Origin: an uncultured Ruminococcus sp.
Lineage (GTDB): Bacteria; Bacillota; Clostridia; Oscillospirales; Acutalibacteraceae
Direction of reading: 5' to 3'
Length of the DNA stretch: 64,000 nucleotides
NCBI GenBank assembly: GCA_905235715.1
Contig: CAJONB010000002.1
Location: 2,783-66,782 of the forward strand
The notes under the pieces were generated by a model. That model searched no databases and was not told the DNA's origin. It saw nothing but the letters and a program-made list of their open reading frames with translations. Below, piece after piece: positions 16,570 through 25,707 of this stretch (positions within the stretch are counted from its first letter, which is position 1; each line of letters starts with the position of its first letter). Made by a program: the position numbers and the translations under genes.

Positions 16570-18102
16570 GAGCGGAAGATCTTTTCAACTCCTTTGACGA
16601 GTTGGACGCTGAGCTTTTATACGACGCTCACGCGAGACCTCAACGAAAGCAATATGTCATGCGTCGTATTGCGATCGCCGCATCCTTCGTTCTGCTGATT
16701 GCCGTACCCTTTATCATATACGGGCTGTTCATCGCCCCAACATCCCACATCTATCTCGACAGCCGTGAAAGCATCACGGTTACACTGAATGCCCGCGGTC
16801 GTGTCCTCCGCATAAAGGGGAATACCGACATCCACCCGGAACTGAGCGGAAAACGCTGTGACGAAGCCGTCGGCGAGCTGATAGCCGACATGGTGGAGAA
16901 CGGGAGCATCAACGTGTTGGAGAATACACTGATTATCGGTGCTGATAATCTGTCACAACCCAATCAGGAATCGTTGTTTACAACCACTATGGACGCCGTG
17001 GAGCAATATGACTTTGATGCAGCCGTTATCCAAATCAAATGTCATAGTAACGACAACAGAACAAATCAATCTCCTTCCGTCAGCAGAATGATAGAACTGC
17101 TTTGTAAAAACGACAGTTCACTTGATATGTATAATCTTTCCCGGCTCAGCTCAAACGACTTAGCCATATTATGGGCGGACAGAGATATCTCAGATCCCGA
17201 TATCTTCGTAAACGGAAAAGTCCGGTCACATCGGATTTGAAGCGGCGACAGCAAAGGCGCTCGCCATGAGTTCCTTCAAGCAAGCGGACATCGACGATAT
17301 CCAATTAAGCTACAGCGTCTACCACTACCATTTGATTTATATAGTCACGATAAAGAGCGGGAGTCACTGCGAGGCATATTTCATCAATGCGAATACAGGC
17401 TCAACGGAACAGGCGATAAAAGCGCCTACCGAACGGTTGAAAGAAGAAGTTGACCGTGAGATCAAGTCAGTGGGTGACCCAGCGTCGCCGGAGATGAATG
17501 ATACCTCAGAAACCTCATCAGCTATACAACCTTTTGAGTATTCTGCTTATGTTGAACCGACTGAAACTATTGAAGCCGAGACCCGCCCCTCGCCAACTCA
17601 GAAACCGACAGAAGCCGAAAGTGATGAATATTCTTCCGTTCCGATCACAATGAAGGAGCTTAGCTTCGTGGTGCAGGAGGTTCCAGAAAGCGCAGAACAG
17701 GCTGATTATGAAACCTTGTTCGAGGGGCAGTGCTTCAACAACCGCAACGGAGAAAAGCAGAATACCGGTACTGTCGCATTCTTAACGACATACGCAGCTC
17801 TGCAAAAGTATCTCTCAGATAATGCTTATCCTTACCTTGATAAAGATGGCAACAGTCCTCTAAAAGGTATTGATAAATCTTACTTTAATAATCACAGCAT
17901 CATCGCTGTGTCCGGCGTATTCTCGGACGCGAGCTATTACGCCTGTTTGACCGATATCAAGACGATCGACTCCGGTGTGTATCTGGAGGCAAGTCTCAGC
18001 TACGGCGAAAGCAAGAGCGGTGAGTTTTACTGCCGAGCCTTGACGCTCTACGGCGTCGATAAATACCTTATAACACCAACCGACCATATTATTGTGTATT
18101 AA
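16566..18102 (+). pseudogene. Membrane anti-sigma factor with extracellular sensor, frameshifted
   Basis: Starts at ATG 16566 (GGAGG upstream) with a cytoplasmic N-terminus, one membrane segment (about residues 39-60, IAASFVLLIAVPFIIYGLF) and an RsgI-like extracellular region (LDSRESITVTLNARGRVL). The frame stops at 17240, but the neighbouring frame continues without a break from GHIGFEAATAKALA (17224 on), which is the natural continuation into a PepSY-like segment. A single extra base near 17221-17226 explains both. The second part holds a Thr/Pro/Glu-rich linker and a C-terminal domain ending at 18102 that resembles PrcB-type domains. An intact protein would be about 511 residues. Could be true decay, phase variation or a sequencing error. 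Confidence 0.75.
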
Positions 18103-18135
18103 AAAATCATGCTTATTTTTCCGGAGAAATAACAC

Positions 18136-19044
18136 ATGAAGAAACAAATATCCTTTCTGCTTGTTTTGACGGTCCTTATATTGAGTTCTGTCATCCCTAT
18201 GCGCGCCGAAGAAGCCTTCTATTTCATCGGTGACGCCGACGTCGACGGATCCGTTACAATCCTCGACGCCACCCGTATCCAGCGTCAGTTAGTTGATCTT
18301 GCCGATGCCGACATACTCAGAAACTATCTCTCCGATGTTGACGGCGATAAAAACGCAACTATCCTCGACGCGACCTGCGTACAGCGTCGCCTCGCGGGCA
18401 TCGAGAACAAGTTCTGTAAAGAGAAGCTTTATACCTGGAGAGCATCCGTAACCAAGGTAGACACTACAGCACTCAGCTCTACTGTTCAGGTTGGAACCAC
18501 TGTAGGTTTTACCGTTGTGATGCCGGAACACGAGCTCATGGATGAATACGAGGTCTATGTCGACAGCCTACTGATAGTAGAGCGTACCGCGCACCGCTTT
18601 TTCAGATACTCCTTTGACAGAGAAGGCAGTTATCGGATATCCGTTGTCGCATATGATCCCTTTGGCGGGACAGACATCTATACGATCGATATGAATGCCG
18701 TGAAAAAATCCGAGCCTCCAATCATCACCTATGCAGCATACAATAATGCTACGAAACAGCTCACGGTCCGCGCGAGCGGAGGTGTCGCTCCCTATGAGTA
18801 TCAATATACCATTCGAAATAATATCGAACCTCCGCCGCCGGGGGCGACTTATACCGCTCAGTTTACCTTTGAGACCGACGAGGACGGTAACTATTATCTG
18901 CTCTGCCGCTACTGTCCCGACAGCACGGTCTTTATCCCGACCTATCTTTTGACCAATACATTATCCTATTACTGCGAGGTACAGGTGCGCGGTGCTGACG
19001 GCGCGGTCTCAGATACCAAACAGGTACAAATCATTTTTAAATAA
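18136..19044 (+). CDS. Secreted protein with N-terminal type I dockerin
   Basis: 302 residues. Signal peptide (about 1-24, LLVLTVLILSSVIPMRA). Residues about 32-92 form a dockerin: two calcium-loop repeats, GDADVDGSVTILDATRIQRQ and DVDGDKNATILDATCVQRRL. The remaining about 200 residues look like two beta-sandwich domains (around 105-185 and 195-300) without catalytic motifs. Dockerins dock onto cohesins of extracellular scaffolds (cellulosome or amylosome). It starts 34 bases after the anti-sigma frame ends, so it is probably in the same operon. Confidence 0.85.
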   Translation: MKKQISFLLVLTVLILSSVIPMRAEEAFYFIGDADVDGSVTILDATRIQRQLVDLADADILRNYLSDVDGDKNATILDATCVQRRLAGIENKFCKEKLYTWRASVTKVDTTALSSTVQVGTTVGFTVVMPEHELMDEYEVYVDSLLIVERTAHRFFRYSFDREGSYRISVVAYDPFGGTDIYTIDMNAVKKSEPPIITYAAYNNATKQLTVRASGGVAPYEYQYTIRNNIEPPPPGATYTAQFTFETDEDGNYYLLCRYCPDSTVFIPTYLLTNTLSYYCEVQVRGADGAVSDTKQVQIIFK

Positions 19045-19144
19045 TCTGTTATATCTATCGTCATCCATTATTCTGCATTATTCTTCAAGTGCCCGAAGAA
19101 GACTCAGAATGTCAGTATAAAAACAATGAAAAGAGGTAATCAAA

Positions 19145-21040
19145 ATGAAAAATCGCAACAGAATAATAATGGTTTCCCTCGCCTTCGTGCTGGTACTCTC
19201 GCTGATCTTCACGGTCACGTCCTCCGCGCTGAACGTGCGTGACATGGCGACTGTCGGGACGACCGATGACGAGATCGAGCGCGGGGTCGCGTGGGAGATG
19301 CTGAATAGCAAGGTTTATGATGCGAATGATCTGATCAATGCTGACGGCAACGACTTCTCCGACTATTACTATGCCACGCTCAGAAACTACGTCGCTTATG
19401 CAAATCATTTGCTCAACTCGTCCACATCTACCACGACCGAGCTCAATCAGATGTATGCCGACCTACAGTATATCATCAGCGAACAGAAGAATCCGGCCAA
19501 CCACGCCCGCTTCGGTCACTACACCGTTGTATTCACCAATAACGGTAGCTGGAGTGATCCCATCTACTTCTACAACTGGAGCGACGCCGGTAATGAAATG
19601 CTTCCGTGGCCCGGCGAAGCTGTAAACAGCCATTACACGAACGAATACGGAGAGAAGCAGTACTACAGCTTTATCCCGACGGACGTGACCAATATCGTCA
19701 TCAGCTCGAACCAACTCAAATCCACTGACCCAAATGTCGGCGTACCTGCCGTACGAATCCAGACCGAGGATATTTCGGTCATCCAAAATTCCGGCTTTTA
19801 TCTTACCGGTGAGCGCGACAATCAAGGGCACTACAAGGTTGCAGAATGGGAGCTTAAAAATCCGGTATATAAAATCTTCAATACCACCAATCCCGACCCG
19901 ACTCAGCCTACCGTAGTTCCTACTCAGAATCCTACTGTGAAGCCTACTGAGGCTCCGACACAGAAGCCTACCGAAAGTCCTACAACAATTCCCACTGAAG
20001 CTCCGACGCAAACGCCTACTGTAAAGCCGACCGTGATAACGACCAATCCCACAGAGCCGACGACCGCATTTGATATAGACGACTATCTGCCGCGTTATGA
20101 CGGAATGCTGGAGTTCTATGAACACGGCATCGAAAACGCTGTGCAACAGGATCTGCGCGAGTTGATCGTTGACGCGACCGTCATCCTAAGCCCCGGGAAC
20201 AATCACACCCCCGAATACAGCGAAAAGCTGCTGCGGGTACGCAACTTTGCGGTCACAGTATACAACGACAGCCGCTCAGACGGAAATGAACTGCTCGGAG
20301 CGATGGCGATGCTGCAAGCCGCGCTCGACGATAAGAGCTATGAGGAGATCATCGACATCATGTGTCAGTGGTTCAATATGCCGCTCATCATTATCGTACC
20401 TGATCCGACAACAGGTCCGACAGAAGCGCCGACCTCCGCCCCGACAAACACCTATCTGACCCAAGAAGAGCAAGAGTACACTAAGCTCAAGGATTCGCTG
20501 GAAGCACGAGCTTTCTCAACTGAAATGGGTGTCGACGGCGATTACGCTCAGTATCATTCGGAGCTCGGCTGGCTGCTGTCCGGCGTGCGCCACAGTATCT
20601 ATAATCTGAACGGAAAGGAATTTGTGTTAGGAAATTGGGACTACAAAATCTGCCTGCTGAACATCTTCAAGACTGCGATAGATATATACACCAGCGCATC
20701 TTCCACAGAGGAGGACTGTCAGCAGATTTTCGGCGAGCTTAATCTCGCCTACTCCGCTCTGATTCCGCCCGGTGACTATGAGGATGATCCGATCACTAAC
20801 CACATCATAGGTGATGCTGACGGAGACGGTGAAGTGACCATCCTCGACGCTACGAAGATTCAGCGGGTACTCGCGGGCTACGACAATAAAGATAAGACTA
20901 AGGTCGAACGCTTTGCCGCTCTGAGCGAAGGAGTCCTCTCTATCCTCGACGCAACCTCTATCCAACGCTGGCTAGCGGGCTTCAGCACATCGTATGCAAT
21001 AGGCAAGCACTTCCCGGTGAGCGGAGCTACAATTATCTAA
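19145..21040 (+). CDS. Secreted dockerin protein with CBM26-like module and FIVAR-like repeats
   Basis: 631 residues. Signal peptide (1-28); a helical FIVAR-like segment (about 40-115); a beta module (about 125-235) with YTVVFTNNGSWSDPIYFYNW and MLPWPGE, resembling starch-binding CBM26; a Pro/Thr linker of repeated PTEAPTQ units (about 245-310); two further helical FIVAR-like segments (about 320-410 and 440-545); and a C-terminal dockerin (GDADGDGEVTILDATKIQRV and a second degenerate loop LSILDATSIQRWLAG). No catalytic domain, so it is a binding or adaptor component rather than an enzyme. Lies 100 bases after the other dockerin gene and ends at a strong hairpin. Confidence 0.82.
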   Translation: MKNRNRIIMVSLAFVLVLSLIFTVTSSALNVRDMATVGTTDDEIERGVAWEMLNSKVYDANDLINADGNDFSDYYYATLRNYVAYANHLLNSSTSTTTELNQMYADLQYIISEQKNPANHARFGHYTVVFTNNGSWSDPIYFYNWSDAGNEMLPWPGEAVNSHYTNEYGEKQYYSFIPTDVTNIVISSNQLKSTDPNVGVPAVRIQTEDISVIQNSGFYLTGERDNQGHYKVAEWELKNPVYKIFNTTNPDPTQPTVVPTQNPTVKPTEAPTQKPTESPTTIPTEAPTQTPTVKPTVITTNPTEPTTAFDIDDYLPRYDGMLEFYEHGIENAVQQDLRELIVDATVILSPGNNHTPEYSEKLLRVRNFAVTVYNDSRSDGNELLGAMAMLQAALDDKSYEEIIDIMCQWFNMPLIIIVPDPTTGPTEAPTSAPTNTYLTQEEQEYTKLKDSLEARAFSTEMGVDGDYAQYHSELGWLLSGVRHSIYNLNGKEFVLGNWDYKICLLNIFKTAIDIYTSASSTEEDCQQIFGELNLAYSALIPPGDYEDDPITNHIIGDADGDGEVTILDATKIQRVLAGYDNKDKTKVERFAALSEGVLSILDATSIQRWLAGFSTSYAIGKHFPVSGATII

Positions 21041-21070
21041 CACACCACAAACTGTGTCCTCTATTATTTC

Positions 21071-21109
21071 AATCGAAGGGGCTGTCTTAGCGCGACAGCC
21101 CCTTCGATT
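21071..21109. terminator. Strong bidirectional hairpin after the dockerin genes
   Basis: AATCGAAGGGGCTGTC pairs with GACAGCCCCTTCGATT across a 7-nt loop. Confidence 0.75.
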
Positions 21110-21288
21110 ATCTGCTGAGAACTCAGCCGCAAGATAGCCGCATTTGAAAAAGCGGGAATAATCTTTTCGAAAAGGCTACATTATCCTTTGTCACCATAAA
21201 AATAGGCTATTCCATGAGCCAAACTACTTATTCGAGTTAAAACGTGTAAAATCGACCCGGCAAATGTAACACACTTTTGAAATAATTC

Positions 21289-21316
21289 TTGACAATTTTT
21301 CCATTAATGATATACT
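21289..21316 (+). promoter_or_regulatory. Promoter of the half-tRNA-Trp unit
   Basis: TTGACA (21289-21294) and TATACT (21311-21316), 16-base spacing. Confidence 0.85.
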
Positions 21317-21379
21317 AATTCTCGCAAAAGAAAGGGCGCCGCACATCAGCGCGACACCTTATCGTTCAACTCAATATTT

Positions 21380-21417
21380 AGGGGTATGGCTCAGTTGGTA
21401 GAGCAGCGGTCTCCAAA
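21380..21417 (+). pseudogene. tRNA-Trp(CCA) 5' half
   Basis: AGGGGTA acceptor strand, TG, D-arm GCTC/GAGC around AGTTGGTA, anticodon 5' stem GCGGT and loop CTCCAAA with CCA anticodon are all perfect. The sequence leaves tRNA homology exactly at the end of the anticodon loop; the 3' anticodon stem, T-arm and acceptor strand are missing. It keeps its own promoter and is followed after 11 bases by a terminator. Confidence 0.85.
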
Positions 21418-21428
21418 CTTTCAAAAGC

Positions 21429-21452
21429 GACTTCGTATGAAGTCTTTTTTTA
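21429..21452 (+). terminator. Terminator of the half-tRNA-Trp unit
   Basis: GACTTC-GTAT-GAAGTC followed by TTTTTTT. Confidence 0.85.
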
Positions 21453-21530
21453 TTGGCAAAATTCGAAATAATGGCTTAAACACTGACTTATTGTGCAATC
21501 CGCTTTATGGTTAGTGAGCATTTTTTAAAA

Positions 21531-22319
21531 TTATCTATGATCGAAATTTGATTGATTTATTGATTGACTGACGCTGTTATAATCCTCGTCCGACACGGGC
21601 TCCAACCACTCGTTACTTCCGTTTTCTCCCGGGATTTCAACCGCAAGGTGAGAAAACCACGAATCCGCCGCCGCGCCGTGCCAATGCTTTACTTCGGCAG
21701 GAATATTGACAACCTTTCCGGGCGTGAGTTCGATTGCGTCCTTGCCCCATTCCCGGTAAAAGCCCCTGCCGCCGACGCAAATCAGCATTTGTCCTCCTGC
21801 GGAATCCGCATGATGGATATGCCAGTTGTTTCTGCACCCCGGCTCAAAGGTCACATTGTATACAGGTATCTGTTCGGTGGAAACCGGTGCGAGATAGCTC
21901 TGTCCGACAAAGAATTCGCCGTAGGGATTCGCCTCACCGATCGGGAAGAAAACGGTGTTTTGAAATTTGTCCTTTTCGCTGAGAGCGGGCGCTTCCTCGT
22001 TCCAGACCTCCTTCGCAAGACGGAATACCGCCCAACCCTTCGGCCAGCCGACGTACATTGTCGCGTGTGTGATAATCGCCGCGATTTCTTCCTTTGTTAT
22101 GCCGTTCTTTTTCGCGTTTTGAAGATGATATGTCAAAGAAGAATCGGTAATGCCGGAAGCCATCAGCGAAACGACCGTAATCATGCACTTCGTTTTGATA
22201 TCAATAGCGCTCCCGTTCCAAACCTCACCGAACAGCACATCGTCGTTGAGGTGCGCGAACATCGGCGCAAAATCTCCGAGCTGTTCTCTGCCTGCTGTTT
22301 GTACAATCTTATCATTCAT
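21531..22319 (-). CDS. Carboxymuconolactone decarboxylase-like/cupin two-domain protein
   Basis: 262 residues. The N-terminal part (about 25-105) is an AhpD/CMD-like helical domain (TKCMITVVSLMASG, then AAIITHATMYVGWPK); the usual Cys-x-x-Cys is not present, arguing against AhpD peroxidase chemistry. The C-terminal part (about 130-235) is a cupin with NWHIHHADSAGGQMLICVGG and KHWHGAA, giving the His metal ligands. This fusion is common in Firmicutes and Bacteroidetes, with unproven function. AAAGGA precedes the ATG at 22319. Single gene. Confidence 0.88.
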   Translation of the reverse strand: MNDKIVQTAGREQLGDFAPMFAHLNDDVLFGEVWNGSAIDIKTKCMITVVSLMASGITDSSLTYHLQNAKKNGITKEEIAAIITHATMYVGWPKGWAVFRLAKEVWNEEAPALSEKDKFQNTVFFPIGEANPYGEFFVGQSYLAPVSTEQIPVYNVTFEPGCRNNWHIHHADSAGGQMLICVGGRGFYREWGKDAIELTPGKVVNIPAEVKHWHGAAADSWFSHLAVEIPGENGSNEWLEPVSDEDYNSVSQSINQSNFDHR

Positions 22320-22521
22320 TATATTCGTTCCTTTCTGTATCACAATCACAGGATTGGCTTTCCTTCAATCCATAGCTGTTTGTTTTTTGTTGTGTCTGTT
22401 ATTGCTTTATCCGCTCTGCCTTCAACCGGTAAAAGATCACTCCTTTTGCCTGTTCCTGAGTCAGATAAAGATCAGTACAGACGGCACGATACTGAGCAGA
22501 AAAGACAAATAGAGAGCAGAA

Positions 22522-24804
22522 TTATTTTACCTTCCTTTTCCGGTAGATGTTATAATATAAAACGATTACCGCTGCAACGATTATCATAATAAAGAGCATA
22601 GGAACAACCATGTTTTCACCTGTCGCTACAGCACCGCCGTTCACTGATGCCGATCCGCCGGCCGTTGAGGACTGTGCGTCGGCCGCTGCCTGTGCAGGAG
22701 AAGTTGGCGCGGGAGCTGTCACGGGCTCAGCCGGAGCTTCTGTCAGCGCTTCGGTCGCTTCCTCGCCGCCGGTCACAACAATCGTACATACCGCTTCGAG
22801 GCCGTTAATGCCGACCGTTACCGTTGTTGTTCCGGGAGCAAGAGCCCTGATTACGCCGTCGCCGAGAATTTCTATGATATCACTGTCGTCACTGAAATAA
22901 TTGAAATATGCCTCGCAGGGCTGTGGAGAAGCAGAGGCGACCACCTGGGCATATTCGCCGACCTTCATCGTGATTGTGGATTGTTCGAGCGTGATCGACT
23001 CAGGGCTGTTCAGCTGCGTTACATTTCCATCATAGATATGCAGCGTGTATGACTTTGAAAAGCCGGAGCTTAGGGTCGCGGTGATCCTGACCTCGCCGAC
23101 CTGCTTCATCGTCACAACACCGTCCTGATTGACCTCGGCGATATCGCTGTCGGATGAACTCCAAGTCACCTTCTTATCGTGCGCGTCCTCGGGGGTGACC
23201 GTATAAGAGGTAACGAACATATAATCGCTGATATCCGCCCACACGTCATAGCCGGAGAAGAAGATATGATCCGCGTGGATGACCTCGTCTTCGCTGAGGT
23301 AGCGGGCGGTGATGACCGTGTCATCCCATATAGCGGGGAGATCATACAGGTTGATCGGCTCCCCTTCATATTCCCAGCCGGTGAACAGATATCCGTCTTT
23401 TTCGGGCGCCTCAGGCAGATTACTCAGAGGAAGTCCGGTGAGCACTTGTCTCTGTTCAACCGTCTCTCCGTCAGCTGTAAAGGTAACGGTGCTATGTACC
23501 TTGCCGATAAGGTCGAGGTTCCCGTTGATCCACTCCTGTCTGTTTTTCATCCAAGAGCGCAGGCTTTCCATCTCAACATCAAATTCTGTATAGGGATTCT
23601 CGGAAAACGGAGCGTTATCCTCCCATGAATTTTTGATCTCAGCCATATAGGCGTCCAGTACGCCGCCGTCCTTCACGATATCGGTGATGATACCGTCAAG
23701 TGCAGCCCAGCGGTCGATTAAGAGCCGACGGAAGTTATCGTCATTTTCTCTCAGATAATCTAACCACGGCGTTTCACGCACGCCGAAGCCTTCGGTGAGA
23801 GTGATTGTCCTTCCCAAGGAAAGGTCAAAATCCCACAGAGGTCCCCAGTAGAGCTTATCATTACGGGGCTTATACAAATAAGTGCTGTCGGTGAAGTATG
23901 CGTCATAGTTATAGGAGAAGGTCTGTATCCACCAGTAATCTGCGGTGGATTGCAAATCCATATATTTCCCCGGATCGCCGCTGTAGATTGAGTCCTCGAC
24001 CTTTTGCAGATAATCGGCGATATATGATCTTTGCTCAGGGGTGCCTACCTCGTCTGTCGGGTCGTCGGACTCAAATTCGGGCGTATCGAAGAGGAAGCCT
24101 TCGCCTCTCTCGGTATAAAAGCGGTTCGCCTCCGGCTCATATCCGTAGGGCTTCATCCCAATCAGATAACCTCCGGTAATTTCAGGCTCGCTGTTGTCCT
24201 CAGGGGTCAGCTCGTCTATATCGACGCGGTTTTCACCTACTCTGACCTGTTCCGAGAGATAATAGCTGCCGAGGTATGCGCCGTTCATCACAACATCGAC
24301 CGGCAGCATCTTCGGCGTATAGGCAAGTCCCAGCTCGCTGCCGAGATAAGTGACGATTTTATTCCTAAGCAGTGTAGAATCAAAATAATTCGCCAGCAAA
24401 ACCCAATGCTTGTTCTTGCCCATGCCGAGCAGATCGGTCTTTTTGTCCAGCTTGAGCTTATAGGGCTTCTTGTCGTTCATCCATGTCGTATGACCCCTGC
24501 CGCGGATGTAATCGAGCTTCAGATCCTTTGTATCGCTCAGCGCGATATCGCTGTAGTAGCCGGTATAGCCGTCGGGAACGGTAATCTTGACCGTGCCGGT
24601 ACACTCGACGGAGTGGTCGGGACTGTTGTTCATCTCTTCAATCGTACCGTATCCCTCTGCACTCTCGTCGATCGTGATGTTCACGACCGGCAGACCGTTA
24701 TTTGCAAGAATATCCGGGACACTCTCAGCAGACGCAGACAGCATAGGAACCACCGTCATCGCAACAAGAAGCATTGCGAGCAAAACAGCAAATGATTTTT
24801 TCAT
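22522..24804 (-). CDS. CotH-kinase surface protein with Ig-like domains
   Basis: 760 residues. Signal peptide (1-26); a CotH-type protein-kinase-like domain (about 60-410) with GGYLIGMKPYG and YWGPLWDFDLSLGR; an InlB-type beta repeat (about 435-500, ending FTGWEYEG); two Big_2 Ig-like domains (about 515-680; TWSSSDSDIAEVNQDG); a Thr/Pro/Ala linker; then ATGENMVV, one membrane segment and the basic tail YRKRKVK. The tail layout is sortase-like but lacks a classical LPxTG. CotH proteins phosphorylate spore-coat proteins or occur as secreted cell-surface proteins beside scaffoldin systems. The latter fits the neighbouring dockerin genes. Confidence 0.88.
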   Translation of the reverse strand: MKKSFAVLLAMLLVAMTVVPMLSASAESVPDILANNGLPVVNITIDESAEGYGTIEEMNNSPDHSVECTGTVKITVPDGYTGYYSDIALSDTKDLKLDYIRGRGHTTWMNDKKPYKLKLDKKTDLLGMGKNKHWVLLANYFDSTLLRNKIVTYLGSELGLAYTPKMLPVDVVMNGAYLGSYYLSEQVRVGENRVDIDELTPEDNSEPEITGGYLIGMKPYGYEPEANRFYTERGEGFLFDTPEFESDDPTDEVGTPEQRSYIADYLQKVEDSIYSGDPGKYMDLQSTADYWWIQTFSYNYDAYFTDSTYLYKPRNDKLYWGPLWDFDLSLGRTITLTEGFGVRETPWLDYLRENDDNFRRLLIDRWAALDGIITDIVKDGGVLDAYMAEIKNSWEDNAPFSENPYTEFDVEMESLRSWMKNRQEWINGNLDLIGKVHSTVTFTADGETVEQRQVLTGLPLSNLPEAPEKDGYLFTGWEYEGEPINLYDLPAIWDDTVITARYLSEDEVIHADHIFFSGYDVWADISDYMFVTSYTVTPEDAHDKKVTWSSSDSDIAEVNQDGVVTMKQVGEVRITATLSSGFSKSYTLHIYDGNVTQLNSPESITLEQSTITMKVGEYAQVVASASPQPCEAYFNYFSDDSDIIEILGDGVIRALAPGTTTVTVGINGLEAVCTIVVTGGEEATEALTEAPAEPVTAPAPTSPAQAAADAQSSTAGGSASVNGGAVATGENMVVPMLFIMIIVAAVIVLYYNIYRKRKVK

Positions 24805-25290
24805 GTCCATACCTCTTTTTTCTGATCAAAAAATATGCAGTTTGGATTATTTTATTATTATAGCAAACTTCGACTTCTCAGGCAAGTATTTGATACGCAC
24901 CCGATTGCCGACTTGAGTGCGCCACGGCGCGTGGTTCAGCTTCAAGTGGTTCGATAAGGCTCTTGAGGGTGATGGTGCAGACTTTGGGAGAAAAATCCCG
25001 AAAAAATGGTTTTGAGCACTCCGGGAGCAATCATGTGATATATTGCAATACTCAAAATTGCCAGCCCTTTTACCATTTCAACATATTTTACTCTTTTATT
25101 AGTCATTTAATATCATCCTTTTCAAATTACTATTATGATATTTTGAGTTTATTAATAGCACTCAACAATAATGTAAAATTTCTTGTAAGGAATAAACCGG
25201 CTTCTGATATTATGGCTTTTTTAATAAATAGCAAAGCGCGTCATCCCGTCTCATGCAACCTCAAACGCGCCTGCGGCGCTATAAATTTCT

Positions 25291-25361
25291 TTCACAAAGT
25301 TACAATTTTTTCACAAAACTACAATTTCGGTCTTGCGCCCTTTTAACAGATATGGTATATT
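25291..25361 (+). promoter_or_regulatory. Tandem operator-like repeats and promoter
   Basis: TTCACAAAGTTACAATTT (25291-25308) and TTCACAAAACTACAATTT (25310-25327) are 19 bases apart, the geometry of tandem response-regulator boxes. They are followed by TTGCGC (25333) and TATATT (25356) with 17-base spacing. Downstream lie a histidine-kinase remnant and the ABC exporter. Confidence 0.5.
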
Positions 25362-25383
25362 TTAAGATGTAAAATACATTTGA

Positions 25384-25626
25384 TATGAATTCTGACGGTA
25401 ATCCGCTTCATATTTCTGTTAAGACCCGTAAGTCGAAGGGCGGCAGCGAAATTAGTATGAGAACGACGGAGCGGGTTATGATTCCGCTGATGACAACGAG
25501 CCGCATATCGCCCTGAATAATATTCGCCGGCGGCTTGAAATGATGTGCAAAAGCAAATTAGAGCTTGCAACGCGTGAAGGCGGAGGTGCATCGGTGAAAG
25601 TGACGGTACCGACGCACAATCAATAA
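25384..25626 (+). pseudogene. Sensor histidine kinase, C-terminal ATPase-domain remnant
   Basis: The stretch NPLHISVKTRKSKGGSEIS in one frame and, after a one-base shift, ENDGAGYDSADDNEPHIAL then NNIRRRLEMMCKSKLEL and VKVTVPTHN in another reproduce the G1/G2 end of a HATPase_c domain of LytS/YesM-type kinases (LNNIRRRLEMMC is diagnostic). The sensor part, the H-box and the partner regulator are absent. It probably once controlled the ABC exporter next door. Confidence 0.75.
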
Positions 25627-25707
25627 TACGAATATTAGTATGAAATTTGGTATTAATCGGCAGCTTTGCCATTAATATATGTAAAAAATCCAAAAAGAGG
25701 GGATGTC

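Noticed and set aside
22522-22640. LPxTG sortase anchor in the CotH protein
   Set aside because: The tail has ATGEN, a membrane segment and basic residues but no LPxTG-type motif; called only as a membrane anchor.
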